Source: Acanthaster planci (lineage: Eukaryota > Echinodermata > Asteroidea > Valvatida > Acanthasteridae). Taken from it: a stretch of DNA of 64,000 bases. The translations under genes and the position numbers were made by a program. The notes under the pieces are model-generated. The model was given only the letters and a program-made list of their open reading frames with translations, was not told the DNA's origin and ran no database searches. This document shows, piece by piece, positions 1 to 11,960 of the stretch (position 1 is its first letter; every line of letters begins with the position of its first letter). The stretch covers positions 2,798,859 to 2,862,858 of the forward strand of contig NW_019091368.1 in assembly GCF_001949145.1 (NCBI RefSeq), in the 5' to 3' direction.

Positions 1-1567
1 ACAAAGTATACAGAGGTTAGGTTATACTACAGTACAAAGAAGAAAGATCCAATACATGTATAACATAGAATATTAACGAGGCTTGGGCAGGCTCTAAACG
101 AACTCTACAGACGGTGGTGGTTCTTTGATGGTGGAAATAAGGCAAAACCCAGAGCAAATTCACCTCCAACGAAAGGCCGGAAGCGGACAGAACAACAAGG
201 CACGCAAGCTGGTTCCCAATGTTAAAATGTGGGGAATAATCCCCAAAATGCTAAACTGTAAACTCGGTTTAAAAAATGTCGCTTCCGGAATTAGATTCAG
301 CTCTCAAGAACCTCGTCGATCAAGATGAACTTTTCCAATCGCTCCATGAACGGACGAGCCGGAACGGACGGGTCCAGCCAAAGGGTTTGTGTTTGGCAGC
401 CATTTTTGTTCCACAGGGAGTAGACCATTAATGCAATCCCTCCGTAACAAAAGCAGTTACCAGAAAGATGGCTGCCTTGCACTAACCTCTATACAGACTT
501 CTCGACGTCCCGATCAAGTTTCATAGTCCCGTATTAGTCCATTCCTCATGGTTATGTAGTTTTCCCGATTTGCCAAAAGTTTCTGTACTCGAAGTCTTAA
601 GTTTCTACACACTTTTTACAGTTACATAAGTTTCTAAAAGTAAACGCCAGAAAAGTCTGATATAGTGTACAAAAGAAAGTTCCAGGCACTCACAGCTTCT
701 GTCTCTTAGGGTCAAACGCGGGTCAGGCTCGTGAGAGGCAATGGATGACTGTGGCGTAGGCTAGCCCGTTTCGGATACATTCATATCTCCCATCCCCTGC
801 ATTGCCACATTTGGGAATTCTTTCTATGAATCTGAGGGCCATTCTCTATTTTTCCCAAGCCATTTTGCGTGCAGGCCTCACCCAAGCTGCTCTTCTGAAA
901 AACAGCCTTGTGATGGATCATAATTTTCGAAGACTAACGGCATGCGCCATCGATGTCTACCTTGTTTGCCGTTTGGAGAGGCAAGGCCGACGTCAGATAA
1001 TCAGGCCAATCAGAAATATAATCAGACAATGCTTCACTTACAGATTTTTCTTTACAATGGTAAAAGTTTTCATCCCGCCAAGTGCATAGTTTGACCACAT
1101 AAACCCTTTAAAGTATGGTTCCTGAGCAAATAATTTCCCGTCTTTCTCGGGGTATTTTCATTTATCGCAAGTTGTAGTTATGGTTTAAAGCCCAAACAGT
1201 CCCAAATCCTCCGATTTCAATATGATTTTTACATACACCCTAGGTTACAGAAGACACTATTTTCTTGATGATGTTTTCTTTATTTCAATCAAAATGTTCG
1301 TGCCATCGGCTATACCCGTTAAACGAAGACTTTGTTTACGTATGTGATTTCCTGTGGCCCTATAAGTGGACAATAGCCCCCAATCCACCGGCTTCATAGG
1401 AAAGTGTACGCCAACAAAGTCATTGGTACATACAGGTCTATCAAATTAATAGACGTTTTTAGTATCCCAAAGACAGTATAACCTCAATTTCAACCATCTG
1501 AAATAGTAACAGCGAGCTCTCTGCATACAAACAGCATGGTAGATTGGTGTCATGCAGCAGATGTACG
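1..1567. other. Window edge to transporter 3' end; no established gene
   Basis: AT-rich sequence downstream of the first transporter gene, which lies on the minus strand. The only coding-like stretch is the short ORF at 276-431, listed separately. A minus-strand AATAAA (seen as TTTATT on plus at 1279-1284) lies about 285 bases past the transporter stop codon and is a possible polyadenylation signal. Other ORFs here are short and show no splice-site support. I see no RNA gene. Confidence 0.5.
276..431 (+). CDS. Small unrecognised ORF, 51 aa
   Basis: A 51-codon ORF starts at an ATG preceded by AAAA and ends in TAA. The protein begins MSLPELDSALKNLVDQDELF and continues with a short basic, Gly/Pro-containing stretch. 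Its composition (acidic-amphipathic Leu repeats, then RTSRNGR) looks more protein-like than its neighbours. It points toward the 3' end of the minus-strand transporter gene. It could be a first exon, an exon fragment left by a duplication, or chance. I do not recognise a family and give no function. Confidence 0.22.
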   Translation: MSLPELDSALKNLVDQDELFQSLHERTSRNGRVQPKGLCLAAIFVPQGVDH

Positions 1568-4500
1568 TCATGACGAGTTCCGTCGATCGATTACCCACTC
1601 CGCAAACAGCGCCACCACCGGCAGGACTGCTATACATCCCATAGAAACAAAAGCTTTGTCATAGCTTCCTGTCTTGTCAAATATCAAACCTGAAAAAAAA
1701 AGAAAAAATCATTACTGCAAATAATGAAAACTGATGCGAAAAAATACCTTAAGGCTGGCCAAAAGTTGACGCACAAATAAAACCAAAAGGCAAACATGTA
1801 ACGGCCGATCAAAATTCGCGATGCAAAACTGCAAGCGTTAGAAGCACGTTTCGACTCGAGCGAAATTTTGCTGCAAATCTTTCGTGACATCGCTTCGCGT
1901 TCACATTCGGCTGGGAGTATGAACCGGCCCTTCAGGCTGCGATTTGGCACTGGCTCATGAGCGACACCGCATCTTTCGGCTGTTCACACTTGGCACGAAA
2001 GCGCCCACGAACGCAATTTTGTGACGCCAGACTGGATTATTCGAACGCGAATTTTGCAAAAGTCGCCCGTATAAGGCGCAGTGAGCTCACGAAACATTAT
2101 TATCCCTTAACCAAATTTTACTTTTGGGTTATATTTATGTATGTGAACAAAAGATTGCAGAGTAATTCAGGGGGAATAAATAGTAGCTGTTCTGCGTGAC
2201 TTGCACATTTGTGCAAGCGTGCCTTTAACTCTCATAATTTTACATAAATGTTTAAACCAGATGTTTTTTAACATCGTACTTTCAGTTCAATTTCCAATTC
2301 TTGGGAATTTCCATGAATAAGTTGAACACAATCTTCGGTTAGCTGCCAAGGGCCACAAATACAGCAACGGCACAAGTGTAACGTGATCAGGAGGCCGAGG
2401 CAACAGTGTACCCAAAAATTAAAATCATTAAAAAAAAAGCAAAGCAAGAAAAAAAAAAAAGGAAAAATCGTTTCTCGTATAATATGATCCAGATAAAATA
2501 TTGTTCTCTGGAGCTGTGTAAAAAAAACGTAGACATCCGCAAATTATACAAAATTCTACTTGCATTTTCAGCAAGTTCAACTCTTACAGAATTGTTGATT
2601 CATTTCAAAACTTCTTTTTGTTCAAACGTCACAATTTGACGAACAAAGAAGCCTCGAATTCATCGAATTCATCCTACCTGGGAAAAATCCTAGTGAAAGG
2701 TGAAAGGCGGACGAGACCAGGTCTATCCAACTGAACACGTAAACTAGCTTCTTAGTTCCGAGCATTTCCCGCGTGTACATGTCCCCCAACCCGCTGATGG
2801 CCCCGTTCAAACCGTTGAAGACAAAGGAATTGACGGCCATGGACCAGAAGGAGTTCGTCCAGGGAAGCACCAGAAGAGCCAAGGAATTGGGTACCATCAT
2901 GACTAGCATGGCCGCTCGTATCTTGAGTAAACCTCGGTCTATGACCGGGCCCAGGCCGATCTTGAAAACCAGGTTTCCTATCCCCCCGAATGTAACGAAC
3001 GTCACCGCCTCGTAATCGGAGAAACCTTTCGTCTCCGCGTACGAAACGAAGTAAATCAGCCACAAACCGTCGTTGAAGAAACTGCACGTCCACACCACTG
3101 CTGCGATCCAGAATTTGGCCTGACAACAAACCGAACATCCCAGCAGATTCCACTGACTCACGATAGCGTCCTTCAGACTTCGAAGTAGAGATTTCTTCTC
3201 CGCGTCGGGATCTGATTCGTCGAGCGGGGCTTCCGAGCCCCCCGAGGAGGCGATCGGTTGGTAGCTGTCTTCCGCTGCTGCTGGTGGTGGTGATCTGAGT
3301 AGGCAGCAACACACGCCGAGATGCAGGGCGAGGGCTCCAAGCAGCATCAAGGCTCCTCTCCAGCCGTAGGTGTTGAGAAGCAGCTGGGCCAAGGGTGCAA
3401 ATAGTATCATACCCACGGAGTGTCCTGAGGTTCCAATACCACTAGCAGTGGCATAGTCGTCGGTGAAATAACGTGCCATCGTCGCTCTCGTCAAAACGTT
3501 GGTGATGCTTAGGCCAGGCCCTGAAAAAAATTCCATATAAAACATACCCTGTTAGGACGGTGATGTCAATGTTGTCCATCGGCCATCGGTTGTGCTGCAG
3601 TCCTGCTGTCTTTTAAAAAATTATCATGACACTCCATTGGAACAGTGGGCTGAATTTAATTCCATGTCGTTCGAAAGTTCTTTTCATCTGTCAATATCTG
3701 CTGCTGCGGCGCGGTCGCCATTCTGGGGAGGGGGACTTATAAAGCCATCTGTTTTCTTTGGTTCTCGCAAAATTTCGGGGGGGCGGAGAGGCGACGATAT
3801 TTTTAGTCGCGCCACTCATTTGTTGTCGTAACGAAGTGTAGATAAAGGCATCAAGTCGGCAATAGTATGCCTAAAATGAGAGTGCAGGCCAAGATGAACT
3901 CTTCTCGTGGTGTGTGTCGCAGCCTGTACTCGGCGTAGAAGACTTTTGAATATTATCGTCAAATAATACTGAATTTTAAACCAAAAAAGGAAACAGTCTT
4001 TGCCTCCAGTAAAAACTCAAAGTACAGTGAAATCTCTCCACGAGCATAAGTTCACAAAAATATCTGGCACACGCATAGCAGTATCGTTTTGAGTTGCACA
4101 CGGGATGATATTAATTTTGAAGAATTTCTACAGGGGAGCCTATGACACGTTGGAATACCTGCGAGTAAAGATAGGATGAACGTCATCTGAATAACACTAG
4201 TAGAGAACGACGCGAGAATCATGGATATCCCGACAAGGAAACCGCTGACGATGGCCACAGCACGGGTACCAAACGCGGCTTCAAGTGGCCCAGACAGTAG
4301 ACCTGCAAAGCAAACAATCATTTTCATAGAAATTGTCAATCATTTCTACTCAAAATGTCATTACTAGGTTTTGCTGAATGTTCCGTTTTTACAGACACGC
4401 ATTATGTAGACACACACGAAGCAAAACTTAAAATAACTTTGTGTTTCATAAGTGGGAAGTTTGTTCTGCTAATCGAGCCATTATTTCGGATGTCAACAGT

Positions 4501-7444
4501 GCTATCTTGACGGCCTTTCTTTGAAACAGTTTAACTTATTTTGCGGGGAAGTTATGGTTTAAGGTTGAATTAACCATGCAGTGTTTGTAGTTAGGTTCAA
4601 TATTTTAATCCCAAAAAGGTTCCTGGAGAATCATTCGCTGTTCCCTTTTTTGCCCCAAGCCAGCCGCAAAACCTGCTGGTGAGCTGCTCGTGGAAAGTTG
4701 TGTAAAATGGAACAAGAAGGACATGGCCGAGGTCGAGCCGCAGGAATCCAGAAGAGAGGTCGACAAGAAGAGCGAGGAGAAGAAATGATCGCCTTGATTA
4801 CGTCTGAAGCAGTATGTGACGCTTGCATATTTTGTTTTTGTTGCAAGAAGAGTGAAAGCAGAAATTAAGAAAGGGGAAAATACTTTTGAGATTTGTATGA
4901 AGTCTTAATTTCCTGACGTTTGTCAAAAGGTGTTGGTGATCTGTTGGCAGTTTATGCCATTTGACGGGCGCGGTAGTGTGAGCTTCTGTGAAACGTTTCT
5001 TTCAATTTGGACGCTGACCGTCAAAAATCATGTGACTGAAACTCCTCTATGAACTATCTGAACTACCATTTGGGACCACATCAGGCCCCACGGCATGGTC
5101 GCACCGCTGGCTAACAATATCCGATTACAGAGGAAACCATTCACACGAAAATAATTAGGCCTGCATGTGTATGAGATTTCAATGACCATGTGCGTTGCGA
5201 GATTCGCAGCCAACGGTGAAAAGTGCTGGGTGCACATTATGCATAAAAAACATTTTAACAATAAAGTACTCGTGTTAATGTAGGGGTCTGGGGATTCCAA
5301 GGTGAGATAATTACCTTTGATGTGAATATATGAACTCTGACCTACCCGTCTCTGGCACTAGATCAATGCATAGGTATAGGCCTAAGGGGCCCAGCATAAA
5401 TACATGTACACGTATAGCAGCGTGTGCAATGCGTGCACTGAATGGGTTGTATCTAGGCTGGATCGTGGTATGCGGAAATAGACGTTATGGTTCAAGGCGC
5501 AATTGGATGATGTAACTTTGTAAGGGCTTTGTATGAGGATAGGCTCAGATGACACATTCATGGAACTAAATTATAATAACAAAAAAGCCTCCAACGACCA
5601 GCAGTGCGTATACAAAGCATTCAAATAGCGATTCATTCATAGGAAAGCAGGTTAGAGAGGAATTGTGATGCGCCTATGGAAAAGTTTGGTTCGACCCGAA
5701 GAATCAAAATTTTCCGTCTACAAGCAGAAAATGAAGTGAAAGTTAAGAACTTTTTCAGAGTTTTCACTTTCCAGGGACGGACAGAAATTACCCAGTTAGA
5801 ATCAATATATATAAAGAGAACTAAGCCTCAAGGACAGTTTATACATCATCGGACTCTCGTCCAATTTTTATGACTTTAAGCATGAGAATGAGATCGAGAC
5901 AGGCATGCCGACATTTTCTGATGTCGCTGCAAACGCTGTATATAAATATCGCAGTGTACGACACATGATACGTCAGCGAGAGAGTCGCATTTACAATTCA
6001 GCCAAACTTTAAGTGGAAGTGTGCTACGTGGGACATCACTCATTTTTCCCCACAGGCTTTTATCAGCAATCAAAAGTGAAAGTATACCTTAAAAAGTCAA
6101 ATTTAAATGTGAGAATATCGAAGCATTTATGGAATTTTGTTCCGACCAGTATGATAGGGCTTGTGCGCATGGTGTCAAGCGGTGTGTGTATGGAACCCTT
6201 TCCTTTTCACGTTTTTAACTGTGAAGTTAGTCTGAGTTATTGATTACGTTTGAGGTTTTGTTAAAGATGATCAGTACCACACTTAGACAAGTGTTTCCCC
6301 CATGATTCTGAGCCTGTTGGATGATGTTAGCACGCGCCTTTCACGGTTTGGTCCAAAGAGAACGGTCAACCAAGATATCACTTGATGGACGACAATGTGA
6401 TCTCAAAGGTGGGACTAAGCGGGGCGGAATAAAACCATAAGACACCCAACCACACCCACCCACCAAACCCGACTCACTCCAACTCACTGATCTCTATACA
6501 CTGGATAGGCAGCTCTGCTCTGCGAATTGAAGCGACTGCGAGGCTATCTTAGGCTATCCATTACAATGGCGTTTTCCAAGTCCCCGACTTTAGCCTAGGC
6601 CTTGCATGAATGCAATTTACTGAAAGGACTGAAGTTGGCTATAGGCCATCGTATTGAATATCCTAAGATGGCCGCGCAGTCGCCTCAATTCTAGGCAGTT
6701 ACTGCTGAGCTGCCTATCCAGTGTATGGAGTACTCCAACCCACCCCGACTCACTTCAACCCAACCCGACCTAACCCAATCTATGCCACGTCAACCAATAT
6801 AAACCCCTAGAACTCAGTCATGTAAACTGTACATGGGCCATATCTCATCTTCAGGAAATACGATATGAAATCATTCAAGTGATGCGCCAAACACGTTCGC
6901 TGACTCCACTTTCCCTTCTTGTTCAAAGTCTATGCCATCTGGTCAATACCTTTTAGGGTTAATGAACTGCATTTGCTGTAGCCTACATTTTATATTACAT
7001 TTGTTGGGCCTTTTCCTTCCTCCAAGGTTGGGCCAAGGAATGAATCATTTGCGTGTCATAAATTGTCTTAAAAAGTTCATTACTTCAAGCTAAGCTGGCC
7101 ATTTCTTCACTGAATTTAGTTGATATCCGATATGGTTACCACTTTCTACTGTACATTTATTAAAAAACATGGGATTTGGCAGAGTAACTGTCACAGAGTG
7201 AAAGCATACCTGCAAAACTAGAGACGCCATTGATGGTTGATATTAACGCACCGATCATCCACGTCTCGGCAGCGAATTGTACCCGGAGTGTCGGCAACAT
7301 CACCCCCAGACCCTTGACGACCCCTGTCCAGAGCAGCCAGTCGGCATGAAGGCAGAGAACCGCATACCAGCCTCGATGACAGCCCCTACACATGTTTTGA
7401 ACCATAATACAGGGTTCGTTCCGGCGACGACGTTGCGAGATCAA
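1568..7444 (-). CDS. SLC16/monocarboxylate-transporter-like MFS protein, copy 1 (4 exons, 447 aa)
   Basis: Coding exons on the minus strand: 7444-7210, 4302-4159, 3520-2678 and 1689-1568. All three introns are phase 1 with GT-AG ends, and the joined frame is open to a TGA at 1568-1570. Membrane segments run from WYAVLCLHADWLLW (TM1, ending KGLGVMLPTL) through the TM5 signature YFTDDYATASGIGTSG and YGWRGALMLLG to a final TM12 exon. A cytoplasmic loop rich in Ser, Pro and acidic residues lies between TM6 and TM7, as in SLC16. The family moves monocarboxylates, amino acids or thyroid hormones across the plasma membrane; the substrate here is unknown. The usual TM1 motif D-G-G-W-G-W is not kept. 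Start choice is uncertain: Met14 (about 7405) aligns better with copy 2. An AATAAA lies at 1279-1284. The paralog is at 21,906-33,209. Confidence 0.87.
6430..6800. repeat. Degenerate ACCC/CCAAC-rich simple sequence split by a MITE
   Basis: Left of the inverted-repeat element the sequence is CACCCACCCACCAAACCCGA followed by CTCACTCCAACTCAC. On the right it resumes with ACTCCAACCCACCCCGACTC and further CAACCC/GACC units to about 6800. The simplest reading is one minisatellite-like tract interrupted by the element at 6492-6730. Confidence 0.5.
6492..6730. mobile_element. MITE-like inverted-repeat element, 239 bp
   Basis: The ends form long imperfect terminal inverted repeats of about 65 bp. The left arm begins CTCTATACACTGGATAGGCA and the right arm reads back as CTCCATACACTGGATAGGCA. 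Both arms then share GCGACTGCG and ATCTTAGG segments in opposite orientation. There is no ORF inside, so it is a non-autonomous element. It sits in intron 1 of transporter copy 1, inside a C/A-rich simple repeat that continues on both sides. No clear target-site duplication was seen. Confidence 0.7.
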
Positions 7445-10400
7445 CCCACTTCGTGTTAAACCTCCACGATAACAGTATGTTAACTGTAACCGCGATATAT
7501 CCCGCTACTTTTATAAGCACGAAACCAGCTCAAGTCTTCTGAAGTATCTAGTGGACAAAAATGCACCGTAACTGCTTTTGATCACTGCTCAAAAAAGTAT
7601 GCATGTGCCTACATGACCAATGTTTACAGGCCTACATGTATATGCCAACATAATCTATAAGCTGATCGGCAATAAGTTCCAAACTATACTAGTGGCAAAA
7701 ACTCCACAGCTCCACCTGCACTCAACAGGCTGTTGTGCAACGTCGTGTGGAATTTNNNNNNNNNNNNNNNNNNNNNNNNNNNNNNNNNNNNNNNNNNNNN
7801 NNNNNNNNNNNNNNNNNNNNNNNNNNNNNNNNNNNNNNNNNNNNNNNNNNNNNNNNNNNNNNNNNNNNNNNNNNNNNNNNNNNNNNNNNNNNNNNNNNNN
7901 NNNNNNNNNNNNNNNNNNNNNNNNNNNNNNNNNNNNNNNNNNNNNNNNNNNNNNNNNNNNNNNNNNNNNNNNNNNNNNNNNNNNNNNNNNNNNNNNNNNN
8001 NNNNNNNNNNNNNNNNNNNNNNNNNNNNNNNNNNNNNNNNNNNNNNNNNNNNNNNNNNNNNNNNNNNNNNNNNNNNNNNNNNNNNNNNNNNNNNNNNNNN
8101 NNNNNNNNNNNNNNNNNNNNNNNNNNNNNNNNNNNNNNNNNNNNNNNNNNNNNNNNNNNNNNNNNNNNNNNNNNNNNNNNNNNNNNNNNNNNNNNNNNNN
8201 NNNNNNNNNNNNNNNNNNNNNNNNNNNNNNNNNNNNNNNNNNNNNNNNNNNNNNNNNNNNNNNNNNNNNNNNNNNNNNNNNNNNNNNNNNNNNNNNNNNN
8301 NNNNNNNNNNNNNNNNNNNNNNNNNNNNNNNNNNNNNNNNNNNNNNNNNNNNNNNNNNNNNNNNNNNNNNNNNNNNNNNNNNNNNNNNNNNNNNNNNNNN
8401 NNNNNNNNNNNNNNNNNNNNNNNNNNNNNNNNNNNNNNNNNNNNNNNNNNNNNNNNNNNNNNNNNNNNNNNNNNNNNNNNNNNNNNNNNNNNNNNNNNNN
8501 NNNNNNNNNNNNNNNNNNNNNNNNNNNNNNNNNNNNNNNNNNNNNNNNNNNNNNNNNNNNNNNNNNNNNNNNNNNNNNNNNNNNNNNNNNNNNNNNNNNN
8601 NNNNNNNNNNNNNNNNNNNNNNNNNNNNCCTCTTTTTGAAACAATCTCTGGGGGGTACTTTTTGTGCGCCTCGGCCTGGCAAAGAATTTTCCTTGAATTG
8701 GGACACTGCACCCCTAACGTTCACGCAAAGGTGCTGTAGTAGCAGTCACCTGCAGCGAACGGGTTAAATTAAAGGTAGCGCTTCGACAATAGTTGCACGA
8801 TTCTTTTGTTGAAATCTTGCTAGTTTGCTGACAGTAACCGTGGAACGCGCAGGCTTCATTGCCCGCGTGTCCGTCTATCAACGCCCATCTAATCTATCAG
8901 TGAAGCTCGAATTTTAACTCAAAGTTTAGCATCAGACAGACAAAATAGGTGTGTGCAGGGCACAACAGAAAGTAATTTTCCTTTTTTAAACGATTTTTAT
9001 TCAAATACTGACAAAACATACCCGATTCTGCTTTTTTTGTTAACAGCGTTCAAAAAAGTCATCAGACATTTTCTCTCCGGCGTGCATGACAATGATTCTG
9101 AAAAAGGGTCGTTTGTGATTATTTCGATGAGATCAATTTCATTGCTTCAGACCACCTGAAAATTGATGTTTCAACATCAGCCATGTTGAAACTTACCAAC
9201 CATGTCGTCAAATCTCATGTTTAGCCCCAAGCACACTCGATCGAGCACGATCTTTCGTCCTAAAAAATCGGAAAGCTTGGCCAATTATGGTGAAATCTTG
9301 TACTGTAGTAAGAACTCAGTGGAACTAATAGTGACGTGGTAGAGTCTTCATAGACGGGAAGGTGGTGCTAAAATTTCGAGCATGCTCAGAATTTACGTAG
9401 CAGGGTTGTAATGGTTTTCAATCGGAGTGGCAACATACTAAAGACGGCATACACGTAGTCTTCACGTATAAACATCGCAGTAGGATCTTTTTAGACGTGG
9501 TACACGCTTATTTCGGGGACGAATTTGGCGTGCTAAAGATACAGGCAAGTTGCCCCTCAAAAAACTGTGGGATTTTGGGATTTTCACAAACGGAAAAATT
9601 CCTGCAAATAACTGGTCCATTATTGTGTAACTGGTACATTTGTGGAATTTAAGATCTCAGCTTAGTTTACCATCTGCATCAAAACATTCATCAAGTGTTC
9701 TAAAAACAGCAAAATCTGTGTTTCAAAAACTTGACCAACTTAAAACTGACTTTTCTCAAAACCACTGTTCAATGCCAGGTGACCAAATTCGAAAACTCCG
9801 ATAACACAATGGGCCTTGATCTTTACAATACATGTATCTTTGGTTGTGTACATTTCTCCCATTCCATGCTCACAACATTGAGAAGAAATCGCCGCCGCTC
9901 GTTTTCACTGGAATAAAACCTCCAGTATCAATTCTGAAATATTTCATTTCGCAGGGCAAAGGCGGCATCGCAAAAAAGAAAACGTTTGACAAAATGGCAC
10001 CCTGTTGCTTCTGGCTTTGTTTTCAACAGCAATTAATAAAGGTTCCGAGGGTATTAGTCATTTGGGAAACAGGTTGCTATATATAATAAAACCTCAAGAA
10101 AGTCAAAATTCCTCTCAGGGTTAATGTGCTTCACAGTGTACTAAATGATTCTTTTTTGGGGGGAGGGGCATCAGATGTCTCTGCTTGCTAGAGGTGGTTC
10201 AGTAAAGACCCTTTGTTACGTTAAAGTTTTAACCAATGTGTTAATAACGTCATTTTGCATATTGCAAATCAATAATACGCACTATTCACTTCCAACACCG
10301 ATCTGCCGACGTTGGATCATTCAGGAACTGCGTGCACTTTGAAGGCCAATCGTGATCAATGCATTATTACAGTTTATTCGGATGACTGTATTGATTCCAT

Positions 10401-10820
10401 TACACGAGAGGATGTCGTGATATCAACAGCTGCAATTGTTATTTTTGATGATTGTCGTCAATTCGGACAGAGGAGAAGCATCGCTCTTGCTTACTGCGGT
10501 GTTCTTTGTCTATACTGATACCATCGCTTGGTGAAAGGTTGGAGCTTGTAACGTTGGTCGCTATTGGTGAATAGATTTCTCCAGAGTCGATATTTGGAGG
10601 CTGGCCCCAAAATGCAAAAGGTGGGCCAGTAATTCTAAAGTGGTTTCCCACGCTCTACCCTCCAGAAAGACATCAAAAGTTGCTGAATCCGGTCCAACTT
10701 CATTGGAATACCCTGGACCAATGCTGCTGATTTCACCGTGCCAAACCCGGAAAGCGAAAGCTCCCAGCTTGCCCCTTGATTCTGCATGTCTCTGACGGTA
10801 GCCGCAGGCCTCCAGGAATC
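7445..10820. other. Intergenic region with assembly gap; no gene seen
   Basis: Region between the divergently placed transporter copy 1 and GT31 copy 1, so it should hold both promoters. It includes a run of Ns at 7756-8628. The remaining sequence is AT-rich with only short, non-overlapping ORFs. The 5' untranslated exon(s) of GT31 copy 1 probably lie here, because an AG acceptor (GTAGCCGCAG) ends just before GCCTCCAGGAATCATG at the start codon. I could not place a donor with confidence. Confidence 0.45.
7756..8628. other. Assembly gap (873 Ns)
   Basis: Continuous run of N. All reading frames spanning it are artefacts of the gap. Real length and content are unknown. Confidence 0.99.
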
Positions 10821-11960
10821 ATGTTCTTCACCAAGAGCAAAACCAAGAGGGCCACGGGAATCATCATTGTCGTGATTTTCTGTTTGTTTGCCGTCCAGGA
10901 AATCACATATCGGCAGAGCCAACGACGACGAGACTCCAAAGGGGCACCAACTCTTGTTAACCCAAAGCAAAGGATCTTGGTCACAAAGGCACCCCTTGAA
11001 GTGATTCCTGCAAAGAATCACACTGGCCAGCATTTGAATATTACCTCCAACAGTAAGACCAGAAGCATCCCCATGTACTCCGATAAGGTGATCGGCCCGC
11101 TCCCTTATAATTTCACTCTGACCAACGGGCATGTATGCATGCAGAATGCGACGAGCCAACGGGACGTGTTCTTACTGATTCTGGTGAAGTGCCGGCCAGG
11201 AGGGAGCTCCATGAGAGCGCTCATTCGAAAAACGTGGGGAGGGGTGAGAAAAGTGGATGGTAGACAAACGCTGACCATGTTCCTGCTTGGAAAAACCGTC
11301 AATTCAACTCTGAACGATAAGGTGGCCAACGAGAACAGGCAACACCGCGATATCATCCAGGGGAATTTTGTAGACAGTTATCTAAACTTGACTCACAAGA
11401 CCATGATGGGATGGCGATGGGCATCAAAGTTTTGCTCGGGTGCAGAATATGTGGCCAGCGCCGATGACGACGTGCTGTTGAATGTGCACACTATCGTCAG
11501 ACGACTGGTCAGTAAGATCCGAAACAACTACGCCGAAGGTTTTCTGCAAGTTGGGAGCAAGCCATACCGGGGAAGAAGCAAGTGGCACACTAGTTTGGAT
11601 CTGTACCCAGAACCGACTTATCCTCCGTATTTCTCCGGGGTTTGCTATGTGTTGTCCGGTGATGTCGCGGTCAAGGTCTACAAGGAGTCCATGCACGTGC
11701 GGTTCTTGCAATGGGATGACGTCTACGTTGGCATGGTCTTGAATAAGCTTAATGTAACAATGGTACATGAACCAAGGTACCTCCGATACAAAGAGAGCTA
11801 CAGAGCGAGCGAGGCTGCTATTGATAACGGCCTGGCGGTACTCGTTGGCGATGAACGCTATCATGCATGGGCGTCCGATGCAGGTCACAACGCTCGACTC
11901 TTAAAGATCTGGGAGAAAGTTGCGCAGAAACACAAAGCCAGAAATTATACAAGGGTATAG
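10821..11960 (+). CDS. Beta-1,3-galactosyltransferase-like GT31 protein, copy 1 (379 aa)
   Basis: Type II Golgi membrane protein. A short basic cytoplasmic tail (MFFTKSKTKR) is followed by one hydrophobic anchor (residues about 12-27), a stem, and a GT31 catalytic domain. Landmarks are ALIRKTWGG (132-141, the family's R-x-T-W), the metal-binding DDD of YVASADDDVLLN (215-217), EPTYPPYFSGVCYVLSG (264-280) and WDDVYVG (298-304, the family's E/D-DVYVG). N-glycosylation sequons occur in the stem (NHT, NIT, NFT, NAT). The family transfers galactose or GlcNAc from a UDP-sugar to glycan acceptors; the acceptor is not predictable here. An in-frame ATG lies upstream at 10776, but the shared GIM(F/Y)FTK and the conserved CAG|GC acceptor in copy 2 favour 10821. 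The catalytic part is one exon. The tandem copy is at 14,906. Confidence 0.9.
   Translation: MFFTKSKTKRATGIIIVVIFCLFAVQEITYRQSQRRRDSKGAPTLVNPKQRILVTKAPLEVIPAKNHTGQHLNITSNSKTRSIPMYSDKVIGPLPYNFTLTNGHVCMQNATSQRDVFLLILVKCRPGGSSMRALIRKTWGGVRKVDGRQTLTMFLLGKTVNSTLNDKVANENRQHRDIIQGNFVDSYLNLTHKTMMGWRWASKFCSGAEYVASADDDVLLNVHTIVRRLVSKIRNNYAEGFLQVGSKPYRGRSKWHTSLDLYPEPTYPPYFSGVCYVLSGDVAVKVYKESMHVRFLQWDDVYVGMVLNKLNVTMVHEPRYLRYKESYRASEAAIDNGLAVLVGDERYHAWASDAGHNARLLKIWEKVAQKHKARNYTRV

Larger units (their letters stand above)
4303..7209. other. Intron 1 of transporter copy 1
   Basis: A 2.9-kb intron. It contains a MITE-like inverted repeat (6492-6730) set in CCAACCCACC-type simple sequence. A 53-residue plus-strand ORF starts at 4707 (MEQEGHGRGRAAGIQKRGRQ). 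Its Gly-Arg-rich start resembles the N-terminal tails of some transposon proteins, but it is too short and degenerate to assign. Nothing else in the intron looks coding. Confidence 0.5.

Noticed and set aside
2752-3312. Minus-strand ORF of 186 codons
   Set aside because: Out-of-frame reading of transporter exon 3; the in-frame product matches the SLC16 pattern.
4707-4868. Gly/Arg-rich short ORF resembling transposon protein tails
   Set aside because: Only about 53 codons with no catalytic domain nearby, so it is not enough to call a transposon remnant.
7620-8767. Several ORFs of 330-346 codons
   Set aside because: They consist almost wholly of N and exist only because the gap has no stop codons.
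10635-11159. Minus-strand ORF of 174 codons
   Set aside because: Antisense to the GT31 copy 1 reading frame, with no family resemblance.
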